From Marisimplicoccus sp965655775 (GTDB lineage Bacteria; Bacteroidota; Bacteroidia; Flavobacteriales; Flavobacteriaceae), in assembly GCA_965655775.1 (NCBI GenBank), contig CBFHHV010000003.1, forward strand, positions 31,468 to 95,467: a DNA stretch of 64,000 nucleotides, given 5' to 3'. Position numbers and translations under genes: made by a program. The notes under the pieces were generated by a model that saw only the letters and a list, made by a program, of their open reading frames with translations, was not told the DNA's origin and did no database searches. Below, one piece after another: positions 26,405 through 35,867 of the stretch (positions are counted from its first letter, which is position 1; every line of letters begins with the position of its first letter).

Positions 26405-28330
26405 TTAAAAATAATGTCTCTTAAAAGATTCTATGGCTGCATAATCTGCAAGACCCATCTTTTTATATTTTTCAGCTGTTTCATGATTCCTTTCCTCTGC
26501 CCTTACCCAGAATTCCCTTAGATCTTGGCCCTGAAACATCACTCCATCTTTTTGAGTTTGATGAAAGAATATTGCTTTTCTTTTGCGCAGAACTTGTGCT
26601 GGACTCATCGGTACTGCCATATCAATTTCATGAATATCCCACTCTAACCATGCTCCTCTATATAACCATAACCAACAATCTTTTATAAACTTTTCACCTT
26701 TGAGTGACTCCAATGCATCAAAGACAATATCAAGGCATACTTTGTGTGTACCATGAGGATCTTCAAGATCCCCAGCTGCATAAATTTGATGTGGTTTAAT
26801 TTTTTTAATCAATGAGGCTGTCATTAAAACGTCTTTTTTTGAAGCAGGATTCTTTTTAATTCTTCCGGTTTCATAAAAAGGTAAATTCATAAAGTGCGTA
26901 TTAGAGTCAGGTATTCCAATATATCTGGTAGCTGAAATCGCTTCTCTTTTTCTGATTAAACTCTTAATTCTTCTTACATCAACAGAATCAATTTTATCTG
27001 GTTTTTTATTCTTCAGTTCTTTAATTAGTTGTTTAACTTTTGGTTTAAGTTCATCTGGAAACATATCATTAGATACTTCGACAAACTTTAATGCATCATG
27101 GTCAGAGACTGCAACATTTCCAGATGCCTGATATGCAATATGAACATCATGACCTTGAGAGACTAGCCTATCGAATGTACCTCCCATTGAGATTACATCA
27201 TCGTCTGGATGTGGACTGAATATAATTACTCTCTTAGAACTTGGACTTTTTCTTTCAGGTCTTGTTGAATCATCAGCTCCAGGCTTACCTCCTGGCCAAC
27301 CACTAATGGTATTTTGAAAGTGGTTAAACATTTTTATATTTAATCCATATGCAGAGCCCTCAAGTGCAAGCAGGTCGGATAGTCCATTTTTATTGTAATC
27401 CTCATCAGTTAATTTTAAAATAGATTTTTCTGTCACACTACACAACCAAACGATTGCTTTTCTTTTCATTGAATCTGACCAATCACATGGACCTACTAAC
27501 CAAGGTGTATTATACCTTGTTAACTCACTTGAACATTCTTTGTCAAGAACTAAAGTAGCATTCTTATGTTTTTGAATATATGTTGAAGGTATCAGAGATG
27601 AGACATTATTTTCTACTGACTTTTTAACAATTAGACTTTTCTGTATACCCCAAGCCATAACTATAATTCTCTTAGAATTAAAAATTGTTCTAACACCCAT
27701 TGTAATTGCCTTAGATGGAACATTTTCAATACCATTGAAGCTTTTACTAGCATCAAACCTTGTAGTATGATCAAGGGTAATTAATCTAGTTTTAGAGTTA
27801 AAGTGAGATCCTGGTTCATTAAAGCCGATATGACCTGTTCTGCCTATTCCAAGAAGCTGAATGTCAATTCCTCCACTTTCTTGAATTTTCTTTTCATATT
27901 GCATACAAAAATTTTTAACCTCTTTTTCTTTTATTTCCCCGGATGGAATATTAATGTTTTCTTTTGGAATATCTACATGATCAAATAAGTTCTCATTCAT
28001 AAATTGATGATAGCTGTTTTTATCATCTTTCTTTATGGGGAAATATTCATCCAGGTTAAAAGCTATTACATTATTAAAGCTTAAAGATTCTTCTTCGTGA
28101 ATCCTTATTATCTCTTGATAAACTTTTGTTGGCGATGAACCTGTTGCGAAACCTATTACACAATTTTTATTTTTTTCTTGTTTTGACCTAATTAAGTCAC
28201 AAATTTCTCTTGCAATTAAAATTGACGCCTCTTGAGAATTTTCAAAAGTAACAGTATGAAGTTTTTCGTATCTAGTTTCCTCATTAATCCCAGGAGATTG
28301 ATATTTAAGGCTTTTTTTTGTGGTCTTCAT
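26405..28330 (-). CDS. nagB: NagB-type glucosamine-6-phosphate deaminase fused to PIG-L/LmbE deacetylase domain
   Basis: The product has 641 residues from the ATG at 28330. A TAACTTTG promoter element lies upstream at 28349-28356 and rules out the longer frame start at 28420. Residues about 25-290 are NagB-like: GFATGSSPTKVYQE, FNLDEYFP (Asp94), then GIGRTGHIGFNEPG, where the Asp of the E. coli NDGH motif is Thr. The C-terminal third is a PIG-L/LmbE domain with zinc-site motifs FSPHPDDDVISMGG and DPHGTHKV. Long proteins of this layout are known in Bacteroidota and usually annotated as glucosamine-6-phosphate deaminase. The likely role is amino-sugar catabolism. It is cotranscribed with the M20 gene. 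Confidence 0.88.
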   Translation of the reverse strand: MKTTKKSLKYQSPGINEETRYEKLHTVTFENSQEASILIAREICDLIRSKQEKNKNCVIGFATGSSPTKVYQEIIRIHEEESLSFNNVIAFNLDEYFPIKKDDKNSYHQFMNENLFDHVDIPKENINIPSGEIKEKEVKNFCMQYEKKIQESGGIDIQLLGIGRTGHIGFNEPGSHFNSKTRLITLDHTTRFDASKSFNGIENVPSKAITMGVRTIFNSKRIIVMAWGIQKSLIVKKSVENNVSSLIPSTYIQKHKNATLVLDKECSSELTRYNTPWLVGPCDWSDSMKRKAIVWLCSVTEKSILKLTDEDYNKNGLSDLLALEGSAYGLNIKMFNHFQNTISGWPGGKPGADDSTRPERKSPSSKRVIIFSPHPDDDVISMGGTFDRLVSQGHDVHIAYQASGNVAVSDHDALKFVEVSNDMFPDELKPKVKQLIKELKNKKPDKIDSVDVRRIKSLIRKREAISATRYIGIPDSNTHFMNLPFYETGRIKKNPASKKDVLMTASLIKKIKPHQIYAAGDLEDPHGTHKVCLDIVFDALESLKGEKFIKDCWLWLYRGAWLEWDIHEIDMAVPMSPAQVLRKRKAIFFHQTQKDGVMFQGQDLREFWVRAEERNHETAEKYKKMGLADYAAIESFKRHYF

Positions 28331-28348
28331 ATATATATTATGAAATAA

Positions 28349-28356
28349 CAAAGTTA
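28349..28356 (-). promoter_or_regulatory. -7 element for the nagB-M20 operon
   Basis: The minus strand reads TAACTTTG, an exact TAnnTTTG match 18 bases before the ATG at 28330. It fixes the nagB start, because a longer frame from 28420 would begin upstream of this promoter. Confidence 0.5.
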
Positions 28357-28430
28357 ATAATGTTTTAATCAATTTATAATTATGTTTTTTTAATTTTACG
28401 TAATTGAAATAATATCTCAAAAATCTTAGT

Positions 28431-29354
28431 ATGAATACAATAATTATAGGAAGTGGACCAGCCGGTTATACAGCAGCGATATATGCAGCAAGGGCAGACC
28501 TTAAACCAATTATATATACTGGATTAGAACCTGGCGGGCAATTAACTACTACAACAGAGGTTGATAATTTTCCAGGTTACCCTCAAGGAATAGATGGTCC
28601 CACTATGATGAATGAGCTTAAAGAACAGGCAGAAAGATTCGGTACAAAAGTTGAAATTGATTTTATATCAAAAGTTGATTTTTCAAAAGATAAAGGTGGA
28701 ATTCATAAGTTATATACTCAAAATGGTGATGAAATAAAATCTAAAACAGTAATAATTAGTACCGGTGCATCTGCAAAGTATCTTGGTCTTCCAAGTGAAC
28801 AAAGATTAATAGGTGGTGGAGTATCAGCATGCGCAGTTTGTGATGGATTTTTTTATAAAAATCAAGATGTAGCAATTGTCGGTGGGGGTGATACAGCAAT
28901 AGAGGAAGCAACTTATTTAGCAAAAATATGCACTAATGTAACTATGCTTGTAAGAAAAGATCATTTTAGAGCATCAAAGGCAATGCAAAATAGATTATCA
29001 AATTTTGATAATATTAAAGTTTTGTTTAACCATGAGGTCGAGGAAGTAATTGGCGAAAATGTTGTTGATGGTCTAAAGATAAAGAATAACCTTACTAATG
29101 AAATATCAGAGTTAAAAATAACTGGTTTATTTATTGCCATTGGTCACTCTCCAAATACTGATATTTTTAAAGGGCTCGTCGAAATGGATGAAGGTGGATA
29201 TATACTTACAGACAAAACTTCTACTAAGACTAATATTCCTGGTGTTTTTGCAGCGGGAGATGTGCAAGATAAAGATTATCGTCAAGCGATAACAGCTGCT
29301 GGTACGGGATGTATGGCAGCACTTGATGCAGAAAGATATCTACAAGAGGTTTAA
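28431..29354 (+). CDS. trxB: Thioredoxin-disulfide reductase
   Basis: A 307-residue FAD/NADPH enzyme that keeps thioredoxin reduced. The FAD-binding GSGPAGYTAA is at residues 8-17, the redox-active CAVCDGFF near 133-140, NADPH-binding GGGDTAIEEA near 152, and the C-terminal FAD motif GVFAAGDVQDKDYRQ. Length is typical. It is divergent from nagB across 100 bases, and its stop interlocks with that of the convergent ureohydrolase-like gene. Confidence 0.97.
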   Translation: MNTIIIGSGPAGYTAAIYAARADLKPIIYTGLEPGGQLTTTTEVDNFPGYPQGIDGPTMMNELKEQAERFGTKVEIDFISKVDFSKDKGGIHKLYTQNGDEIKSKTVIISTGASAKYLGLPSEQRLIGGGVSACAVCDGFFYKNQDVAIVGGGDTAIEEATYLAKICTNVTMLVRKDHFRASKAMQNRLSNFDNIKVLFNHEVEEVIGENVVDGLKIKNNLTNEISELKITGLFIAIGHSPNTDIFKGLVEMDEGGYILTDKTSTKTNIPGVFAAGDVQDKDYRQAITAAGTGCMAALDAERYLQEV

Positions 29355-30466
29355 ATTCTTTTGGTTGCCTTGAGCCATCTTATTGGAATATTGTCATTAA
29401 GAGCATATTGATAATCTCCCTCTAAACAAGGCAAATAACTGACAACAGAACTATTTGGAGAATCTATTAACATCCACCATTTTTCAGAAATCTTACTTTT
29501 AAAAAATGTAATATCCCTTCCAGATGTTTGAACAATATATTTATTAAAAGTCTGAGAATCATTAAAATTAGTCTCCACAATTCTTTTATCAATTCCATCT
29601 ATGAAATACCAAATTATTTCGGAGTATAATTTATTTGAAATTGAATTATGATTTAACTCGAATAAACCAAGGAAATTTGTTTTATTACTTTGACCTGCAT
29701 ATTTAGCAAGAATACATGATAACCTTGGGTCAATACCATTTGGATTACCTTGAGTGTTTAAAGATTTCATGTCAAAGCCAACAATATTAGCATTTCGCAT
29801 TAAAGGTTCTGCCTTCATGTTATCCTCAGTAATTTCTCCCAATGAAATATATTCAAAAAATAATTTTTCCATCAACTGTATTTCATCATTTGAACATAGG
29901 TGCCTTTGAAATCCAATATTTGTGAAATCATTAAGATTGTTTGAGTCATCAACAATTATTTTATTCATATATGTTCTGCCGGATATCAAATTAGATTCTT
30001 GATAAAGATCAAATTGATTATCTATAGATACAATATTGACTTTTTCATTCTGTGAATCAAATGATTTAAATATTGGATATATTAAATCATTACTCCCTCC
30101 AATTATAATTAAGATTATTTTTTTTGTTAGCAATTCACTACATATATCATAAAGTGCATGATATGTATCATCAACAGTTTCTCCATTTGGTAAGTCTCCA
30201 AGATCTTTAATTTCTATTTTCCAGTTACCAAATTTTAGTTTATATAATTCTTCTCTTATGGAATTTAAATCTTGTCTTTGAGATTCAAAAAAAGAATTTC
30301 TATCCTCTTCAACTCCAATTATACAAACTTTCGATAATTTAATGTCAGGTAAACCACTTGAAATAGAATGAAAATCTATTTTATTGAATAGGGAACCTTG
30401 CAAATAGTTCTCTTTTAAATTATTAAGAAAACTATCTGTTATAGGTTTGAGCAGTTCAAGACTCAT
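29351..30466 (-). CDS. Ureohydrolase-fold protein with degraded metal site (formimidoylglutamase-like)
   Basis: A 371-residue protein of the arginase/agmatinase/formimidoylglutamase superfamily. Three of the six manganese-ligand positions are substituted: the GGDHS block reads GGSND (His to Asn126), DAHxD reads DNQFD (His to Gln151), and the SFDxDxLDP block reads GFDMKSLN (second Asp to Lys234). Asp149, Asp153 and Asp232 remain. It is therefore probably a non-catalytic member. A gene of this kind next to topA is common in Flavobacteriaceae, often labelled formimidoylglutamase. Its ATG overlaps the topA stop (ATGA), so the pair is cotranscribed. Confidence 0.72.
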   Translation of the reverse strand: MSLELLKPITDSFLNNLKENYLQGSLFNKIDFHSISSGLPDIKLSKVCIIGVEEDRNSFFESQRQDLNSIREELYKLKFGNWKIEIKDLGDLPNGETVDDTYHALYDICSELLTKKIILIIIGGSNDLIYPIFKSFDSQNEKVNIVSIDNQFDLYQESNLISGRTYMNKIIVDDSNNLNDFTNIGFQRHLCSNDEIQLMEKLFFEYISLGEITEDNMKAEPLMRNANIVGFDMKSLNTQGNPNGIDPRLSCILAKYAGQSNKTNFLGLFELNHNSISNKLYSEIIWYFIDGIDKRIVETNFNDSQTFNKYIVQTSGRDITFFKSKISEKWWMLIDSPNSSVVSYLPCLEGDYQYALNDNIPIRWLKATKRI

Positions 30467-32913
30467 TTTTTCTTTTTTGGATTAAGATATTGTTTAGCAA
30501 TATCTAATGTAATTGTTTTTGGATCTATTTCTTTAGGGATCTCTACTTTCTTTTTTCCCATAGAGATAATAGACCTTCCCCATCTACCTTTTTCAACTTT
30601 AATACCCTCATCAGTCCATTCAGATATAAGTTTTTCTTTTTCTTTTTTAATTTTTAATTGAATAAGTTCTTCAATTTCAGTTATTGCCAAATTGTCAAAA
30701 TCATAAGTCTTATTAACATTAATAAACATATCATTCCATTTGATAAATGGACCAAATCTTCCCTTACCCTTTGTTACAGGTTTATCGTTATACGTGTGAA
30801 TAGGTTCTTCAGATTTTAATTTTTCTTCTATTAACTCTATTGCTAAATTTAAATCAACTGAGTGAGGGTCAATTCCATTTGGAATGGATATGGATTTAGC
30901 AGAAAATTTTATATATGGGCCGTATCTTCCATTATTTACAGTTACAATCTCATCTTTGTAGTTTCCAATTTCCTTAGGGAACTTGAATAACTCAAGTGCT
31001 TCTTCAAGAGATATAGTATCAAGCTGTTGATCCTTAGTCAAACTAGCAAATAATGGCTTTTCCTCTTCATCAATTGTTCCAATTTGTGCAATTGGTCCAA
31101 ACTTTCCAAGTCTAACTTTAATAACCCTACCAGAAACAGGATCAGATCCTAGAATCTTTTCTCCAGACTGTCTTTCCGCATTGTCTTTGACCTCGTTTAC
31201 ATTTTCATGAAAATCATTATAGAATTGCTTTATGATATCTGTCCAATCCTGATCTCCAGTTGCGATTTTATCAAAATTCTTTTCAACCTCCGCAGTAAAA
31301 CCATAATCTAAAATGTTGTTGAAGTTATCAACCAAAAAATCATTTACTATCATTCCTATATCAGTAGGAACTAGTTTTCCTTTGTTTGAACCTGTTTTTT
31401 CTTTTAATTGTGTCTCTTTAATACCACTTTGACTAAACTCTATAAAGTTATAGCTACGATCAGTTCCTTCATTAACTCCTTTAGCAATGTATCCTCTATT
31501 TTGAATTGTTGAAATAGTTGTGGCATATGTGGCAGGTCTTCCAATTCCTAATTCTTCAAGTTTCTTCACCAGTGAAGCCTCAGTATATCTCGAAGGTGGT
31601 CTTGAGAAAGACTCCCTTGAAGAAATAGATAACAAATTAAGATTCTCGTCAATAGTAAGTACTGGTAAAACACCTTTCTCTTCTTCAATTTCATCATCTG
31701 TTCCTTCATTATACACTCTGAGAAAACCATCAAATTTTATTACCTCTCCCCTCGCAACAAAAAATTGACTGTAAGCTTCTGAATTTATATTTACAACTGT
31801 TCTTTCAATTTGAGCGTCTGACATTTGAGAAGAAATTGTTCTCTTCCAAATTAATTGATATAATCTTTGCTGATCATAATCAGAAGTTATTTCCTCGACA
31901 TTAATATCAGTAGGTCTTACTGCTTCATGCGCTTCTTGAGCTGACTTGTTTTTATTTTTGTAGTTCCTAGTATTTACATAATCTTCCCCATACTTACTCT
32001 CAATCTTTTGAACAATTGATGTCTTTGCATCATTTGAAATAGTCACACTATCAGTTCTCATATAAGTTATAAGCCCTGCCTCATATAGTTTTTGAGCAGT
32101 TGACATTGTTCTTGTTACTCCAAACCCTAGTTTCCTTGAAGCTTCTTGCTGAAGAGTAGATGTAGTAAATGGTGGAGTCGGAGATTTTTTTGCAGGTTTC
32201 TGATCAACACTAGACACATTAAAAACAGAATTATAATTTTTTTCTAAAAACTCTTTTACCTCTTGAACAGAGAAATACTTTTCATTTAATTCGGCCTTTA
32301 ATTTTACTCCTTCTTCATTTTCAAAAACTCCAATTAATTTGTATGAACTCTTAGATGTAAAATTTTTAATTTCTCTTTCTTTTTCAACAATAAGCCTAAC
32401 AGATACAGATTGAACTCTTCCTGCTGATAACCCTGCCTTAACTTTTCTCCACAGAACAGGGGATAGCTCATAACCTACCAATCTATCAAGTACTCTTCTA
32501 GCTTGCTGTGCATTAACCAAATTAAAATTAATGTCTCTTGGAGATTCAATGGCATTTAAAATAGCATTCTTAGTAATTTCATGAAAAACAATTCTTTCAT
32601 AATCTTTATTAGCTAAATCAAGATTTTCATATAAATGCCAAGCTATAGCTTCACCTTCTCTATCCTCATCACTTGCAAGCCAAACTTTATCAGAATCTTT
32701 AACAAATTTTTTCAGATCTCTTATTATTGGTTTCTTTTCGGTTGGGATAACATATTTGGGTTTAAAATCATTCTTAACATCAACACCTAACTCTTTAACT
32801 GGTAAGTCTGAAATATGACCAACACAAGAGACTACCTTAAAATCTTGTCCTAAAATTTTTTCAATTGTCTTAGCTTTTGTTGCAGATTCAACTATAACTA
32901 AATTTTTTGGCAT
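30463..32913 (-). CDS. topA: DNA topoisomerase I
   Basis: A type IA topoisomerase that relaxes negative supercoils. The 816-residue protein has the N-terminal Toprim domain (VIVESATKAKTIEKIL, LASDEDREGEAIAWH) and the active-site Tyr in LITYMRTDS. The C-terminal zinc fingers of E. coli TopA are replaced by Topo_C repeats, seen four times as GKFGPIAQIG, GRYGPYIKF, GRFGPFIKW and GRWGRSIIS. This layout is usual for Bacteroidota. It is the first gene of a two-gene unit with the ureohydrolase-like protein. Confidence 0.97.
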   Translation of the reverse strand: MPKNLVIVESATKAKTIEKILGQDFKVVSCVGHISDLPVKELGVDVKNDFKPKYVIPTEKKPIIRDLKKFVKDSDKVWLASDEDREGEAIAWHLYENLDLANKDYERIVFHEITKNAILNAIESPRDINFNLVNAQQARRVLDRLVGYELSPVLWRKVKAGLSAGRVQSVSVRLIVEKEREIKNFTSKSSYKLIGVFENEEGVKLKAELNEKYFSVQEVKEFLEKNYNSVFNVSSVDQKPAKKSPTPPFTTSTLQQEASRKLGFGVTRTMSTAQKLYEAGLITYMRTDSVTISNDAKTSIVQKIESKYGEDYVNTRNYKNKNKSAQEAHEAVRPTDINVEEITSDYDQQRLYQLIWKRTISSQMSDAQIERTVVNINSEAYSQFFVARGEVIKFDGFLRVYNEGTDDEIEEEKGVLPVLTIDENLNLLSISSRESFSRPPSRYTEASLVKKLEELGIGRPATYATTISTIQNRGYIAKGVNEGTDRSYNFIEFSQSGIKETQLKEKTGSNKGKLVPTDIGMIVNDFLVDNFNNILDYGFTAEVEKNFDKIATGDQDWTDIIKQFYNDFHENVNEVKDNAERQSGEKILGSDPVSGRVIKVRLGKFGPIAQIGTIDEEEKPLFASLTKDQQLDTISLEEALELFKFPKEIGNYKDEIVTVNNGRYGPYIKFSAKSISIPNGIDPHSVDLNLAIELIEEKLKSEEPIHTYNDKPVTKGKGRFGPFIKWNDMFINVNKTYDFDNLAITEIEELIQLKIKKEKEKLISEWTDEGIKVEKGRWGRSIISMGKKKVEIPKEIDPKTITLDIAKQYLNPKKKK

Positions 32914-32996
32914 AATTTAATTTTGGGCCTAAATGTAAATAGATTTATTGTTATGATTAAAAAAAATATTAAAATTTTAAAATTTGTTTAACATTA

Positions 32997-33027
32997 TTGC
33001 TATATAGTTTTAAAGAAACTAATTTTG
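32997..33027 (+). promoter_or_regulatory. Bacteroidota promoter for the MBL-rhodanese gene
   Basis: TTG at 32997-32999 and TAATTTTG at 33020-33027 are separated by 20 bases, which fits both elements and the spacing of the primary-sigma promoter of this phylum. The -7 element ends seven bases before the ATG at 33035, giving a very short leader. This is the most complete promoter I found in the window. Confidence 0.65.
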
Positions 33028-33034
33028 TATTAAT

Positions 33035-34399
33035 ATGAAAGTTGAACAGATATATACAAAATGTTTATCTCAAGGATCTTACTACATAGAAAGTAATAAT
33101 GAGGTCGCTATTATTGACCCCATAAGAGAGATTGACACTTATATAGAAAAAGCTAAAATATCTGGGGCCTCAGTTAAATATATCTTTGAAACTCATATTC
33201 ATGCAGACTTTATAAGTGGCCATTTAAACTTAGCTAAAAAAACTGGTGCAAAGATAATTTATGGTCCAAAAGCAGAGACTAGTTTTGAGACTATAAATGC
33301 AAAAGACTATGAAGAATTTAAGTTAGGTGAAGTTAATATAATTGCTATCCATACACCTGGACATACAATTGAAAGTACAACTTATTTGTTAAGAGATAGT
33401 TTTGGAAAAGATCACGCTATATTTACTGGTGATACCTTATTCCTTGGTGATGTAGGAAGACCTGATCTTTCTCAAAAATCAAGCTTAAGCAATAAAGATC
33501 TTGCTTCAATGCTCTTTGATAGTCTTAGAAATAAAATAATGGTTTTAGATGATGAGGTGTTAGTATATCCAGGTCATGGTCAGGGGACCTCATGTGGTAA
33601 AGATTTAAGTTCTGAGACAATAGGTAAACTTGGAGATCAAAAACTGACAAATTATGCATTAAGAGAAAATATGACAAAGGATGAGTTTATAAATGAAGTT
33701 CTTGATGGACTATCAGAACCTCCAAAATATTTCCCTTTCAATGTTAGTTTAAACAAAGAGGGATATTTAGATTCTAGTACAATTTTAAATCAATCACTAA
33801 AGCCGTTAAACGTAGGTTATGTTGAAAATATGATGAGTAAGACAACAATTCTTGATGTGAGAAATCCAGATGAATTTGCAGAATCTCACATACCAGGATC
33901 AATTTTTATTGGTTTGGAAGGAAGATTTGCTCCATGGGCCGGTGAGATTCTTGAAGATATAAATCAGCCTATAATTTTAATTACTCCGAATGGAAAGGAA
34001 GAGGAGGCTATACTTAGACTATCTAGAGTTGGATTTGATAACATCAAGGGATACCTATTGGGTGGAATTAAGTCTTGGATAGAAGCTAATAAAAATATAA
34101 AATCAATTGAAAATATTGATCCTAAAGATTTTGCAACTTTATATTCCCAGAATGATTTAAATATTTTAGATGTTAGAACTCAAAGTGAAAATAATATTAG
34201 TTCTATTAGAGAATCATTAAATATACCTTTGATTAATTTAAAAGATAGTATTGAAAGTATTAACGAAAAAGATAAGCTTTATATCCACTGTAAAGGAGGA
34301 TACAGGAGCATGATTGCTTGTTCAATTCTTAATTCAAAATCTAAAACAAACATTGTAAATATTAAAGGTGGATTTGACAAAATTTCAACTTTGATATAA
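33035..34399 (+). CDS. MBL-fold persulfide dioxygenase-like protein with two rhodanese domains (CstB-like)
   Basis: The 454-residue product has an N-terminal metallo-beta-lactamase domain of the ETHE1 type: THIHADFISGH, HTPGHTIEST and FTGDTLFLGDVGRPDL supply the iron ligands. Two rhodanese domains follow. The first (about 268-355) has ITPNGKEE where the catalytic Cys loop should be, so it is inactive. The second (about 365-454) keeps HCKGGYRS. This matches the known layout of CstB, which oxidises persulfides and makes thiosulfate in sulfide detoxification. It is a single-gene unit with its own promoter. The substrate is inferred from architecture. Confidence 0.87.
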   Translation: MKVEQIYTKCLSQGSYYIESNNEVAIIDPIREIDTYIEKAKISGASVKYIFETHIHADFISGHLNLAKKTGAKIIYGPKAETSFETINAKDYEEFKLGEVNIIAIHTPGHTIESTTYLLRDSFGKDHAIFTGDTLFLGDVGRPDLSQKSSLSNKDLASMLFDSLRNKIMVLDDEVLVYPGHGQGTSCGKDLSSETIGKLGDQKLTNYALRENMTKDEFINEVLDGLSEPPKYFPFNVSLNKEGYLDSSTILNQSLKPLNVGYVENMMSKTTILDVRNPDEFAESHIPGSIFIGLEGRFAPWAGEILEDINQPIILITPNGKEEEAILRLSRVGFDNIKGYLLGGIKSWIEANKNIKSIENIDPKDFATLYSQNDLNILDVRTQSENNISSIRESLNIPLINLKDSIESINEKDKLYIHCKGGYRSMIACSILNSKSKTNIVNIKGGFDKISTLI

Positions 34400-34478
34400 T
34401 AGTTGTCTATATCTTCAAACTGAAAATTACTGACAAATTGGCATATTTTCAATTAATTAATTAATTTTATAACCTAAA

Positions 34479-35867
34479 TTGATTGATATTAAAAAGAAGT
34501 CTTTGTATATCGAGACATATGGTTGTCAGATGAATTTTGCTGATAGCGAAGTAGTTGCGTCAATTCTAAAGAAAGACGGCTATGAGCTAACAGATAAGGC
34601 AAAAGATGCTAATCTTGTATTACTAAATACTTGTTCAATAAGGGACAAAGCTGAACAGACCGTCAGAAATAAACTAAAAAACTTTAATTCTCAAAAAAAA
34701 GAAAATAAAGATCTTAAGGTTGGTTTATTAGGCTGTATGGCTGAGAGACTTAAAGAAAAACTTCTTGATGAAGAAAAAATTGTTGATTTAGTAGTTGGAC
34801 CTGATTCATACAAAGATCTTCCTAATCTATTAGATGAGGTTGAACATAATCAAAGAGCAGTAAATGTAATCCTATCTAAATCTGAAACATATGGTGATAT
34901 TTCTCCAGTTAGAATTCATAATAATGGTATTAATGCATTTATTTCAATAACAAGAGGGTGTGATAATATGTGTACTTTTTGTGTAGTTCCATTTACAAGA
35001 GGGAGAGAAAGAAGCCGAAACCCTGATAGCATAATAAGAGAAATAAATGAATTGAATGAAAAAGGCTACAAGGAAATAACCCTTCTAGGACAGAATGTTG
35101 ATAGCTACCTCTGGTATGGAGGAGGACCAAAAAAAGATTTTAAAAAAGCTAGTGAAGAACAAAAATTAAGTGCAAAGAGATTCTCTGGCTTATTGGATTT
35201 AGTGGCTTCAAACTTTCCTGAAATAAGAATAAGGTTCTCTACATCAAACCCTCAAGATATGACAATTGATGTCATAGAGACCATGGCAAAATATGATAAT
35301 ATATGCAACTATATTCATTTACCAATTCAATCTGGGAGCGACAGAATTCTCAAGAAGATGAATAGATTACATACTAGAGAGGAGTATCTTGATTTAATAA
35401 AAAATATCAGGAAAATTATTCCTAATTGTGGAATCTCACATGATATGATTACAGGATTTCCCACTGAGACTGAGAGAGATCACCAAGAAACTCTTTCTTT
35501 AATGGAAGAGGTAAAATATGACTTTGGTTATATGTTTGCTTACTCTGAAAGGCCTGGGACATATGCTGCAAGGCACTTTAATGACGATATTAGCCCTGAA
35601 TTAAAGCAAAGAAGGCTTGAGGAAATCATTACACTTCAACAAAAACATAGCTTTGAAAGAAATAAAAGATTTTTAAATAGTGAATGCTCTGTTTTAATTG
35701 ATAAATCATCAAAAAAATCAAATGAATATTGGAGTGGTAGAACTAGCGAAAACAATGTAGTTGTATTTCCTAAATATGATTTCTCATTAGGAGATATTGT
35801 AAATGTTAAAGTTCAAGATTGTACAACTGCAACATTAATAGGAGATGTAAATAAAATTAAAGTCTAA
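34479..35867 (+). CDS. miaB: tRNA-2-methylthio-N6-dimethylallyladenosine synthase MiaB
   Basis: A radical-SAM enzyme that methylthiolates A37 of tRNAs reading UNN codons. The 462-residue protein has the UPF0004 domain with its three iron-sulfur Cys (ETYGCQMN, LLNTCSIRDKA, GLLGCMAERL), the radical-SAM cluster CDNMCTFC and a C-terminal TRAM domain. The start is a TTG at 34479. A stop lies three codons upstream, and the first downstream ATG would remove the essential N-terminal Cys. Its stop overlaps the next start by one base (TAATG). Confidence 0.95.
   Translation: MIDIKKKSLYIETYGCQMNFADSEVVASILKKDGYELTDKAKDANLVLLNTCSIRDKAEQTVRNKLKNFNSQKKENKDLKVGLLGCMAERLKEKLLDEEKIVDLVVGPDSYKDLPNLLDEVEHNQRAVNVILSKSETYGDISPVRIHNNGINAFISITRGCDNMCTFCVVPFTRGRERSRNPDSIIREINELNEKGYKEITLLGQNVDSYLWYGGGPKKDFKKASEEQKLSAKRFSGLLDLVASNFPEIRIRFSTSNPQDMTIDVIETMAKYDNICNYIHLPIQSGSDRILKKMNRLHTREEYLDLIKNIRKIIPNCGISHDMITGFPTETERDHQETLSLMEEVKYDFGYMFAYSERPGTYAARHFNDDISPELKQRRLEEIITLQQKHSFERNKRFLNSECSVLIDKSSKKSNEYWSGRTSENNVVVFPKYDFSLGDIVNVKVQDCTTATLIGDVNKIKV

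Noticed and set aside
34438..34454. Full sigma-54 promoter before miaB
   Set aside because: Only the -24 half (TTGGCAT) is recognisable and the -12 half does not match, so I did not list it as a separate feature.
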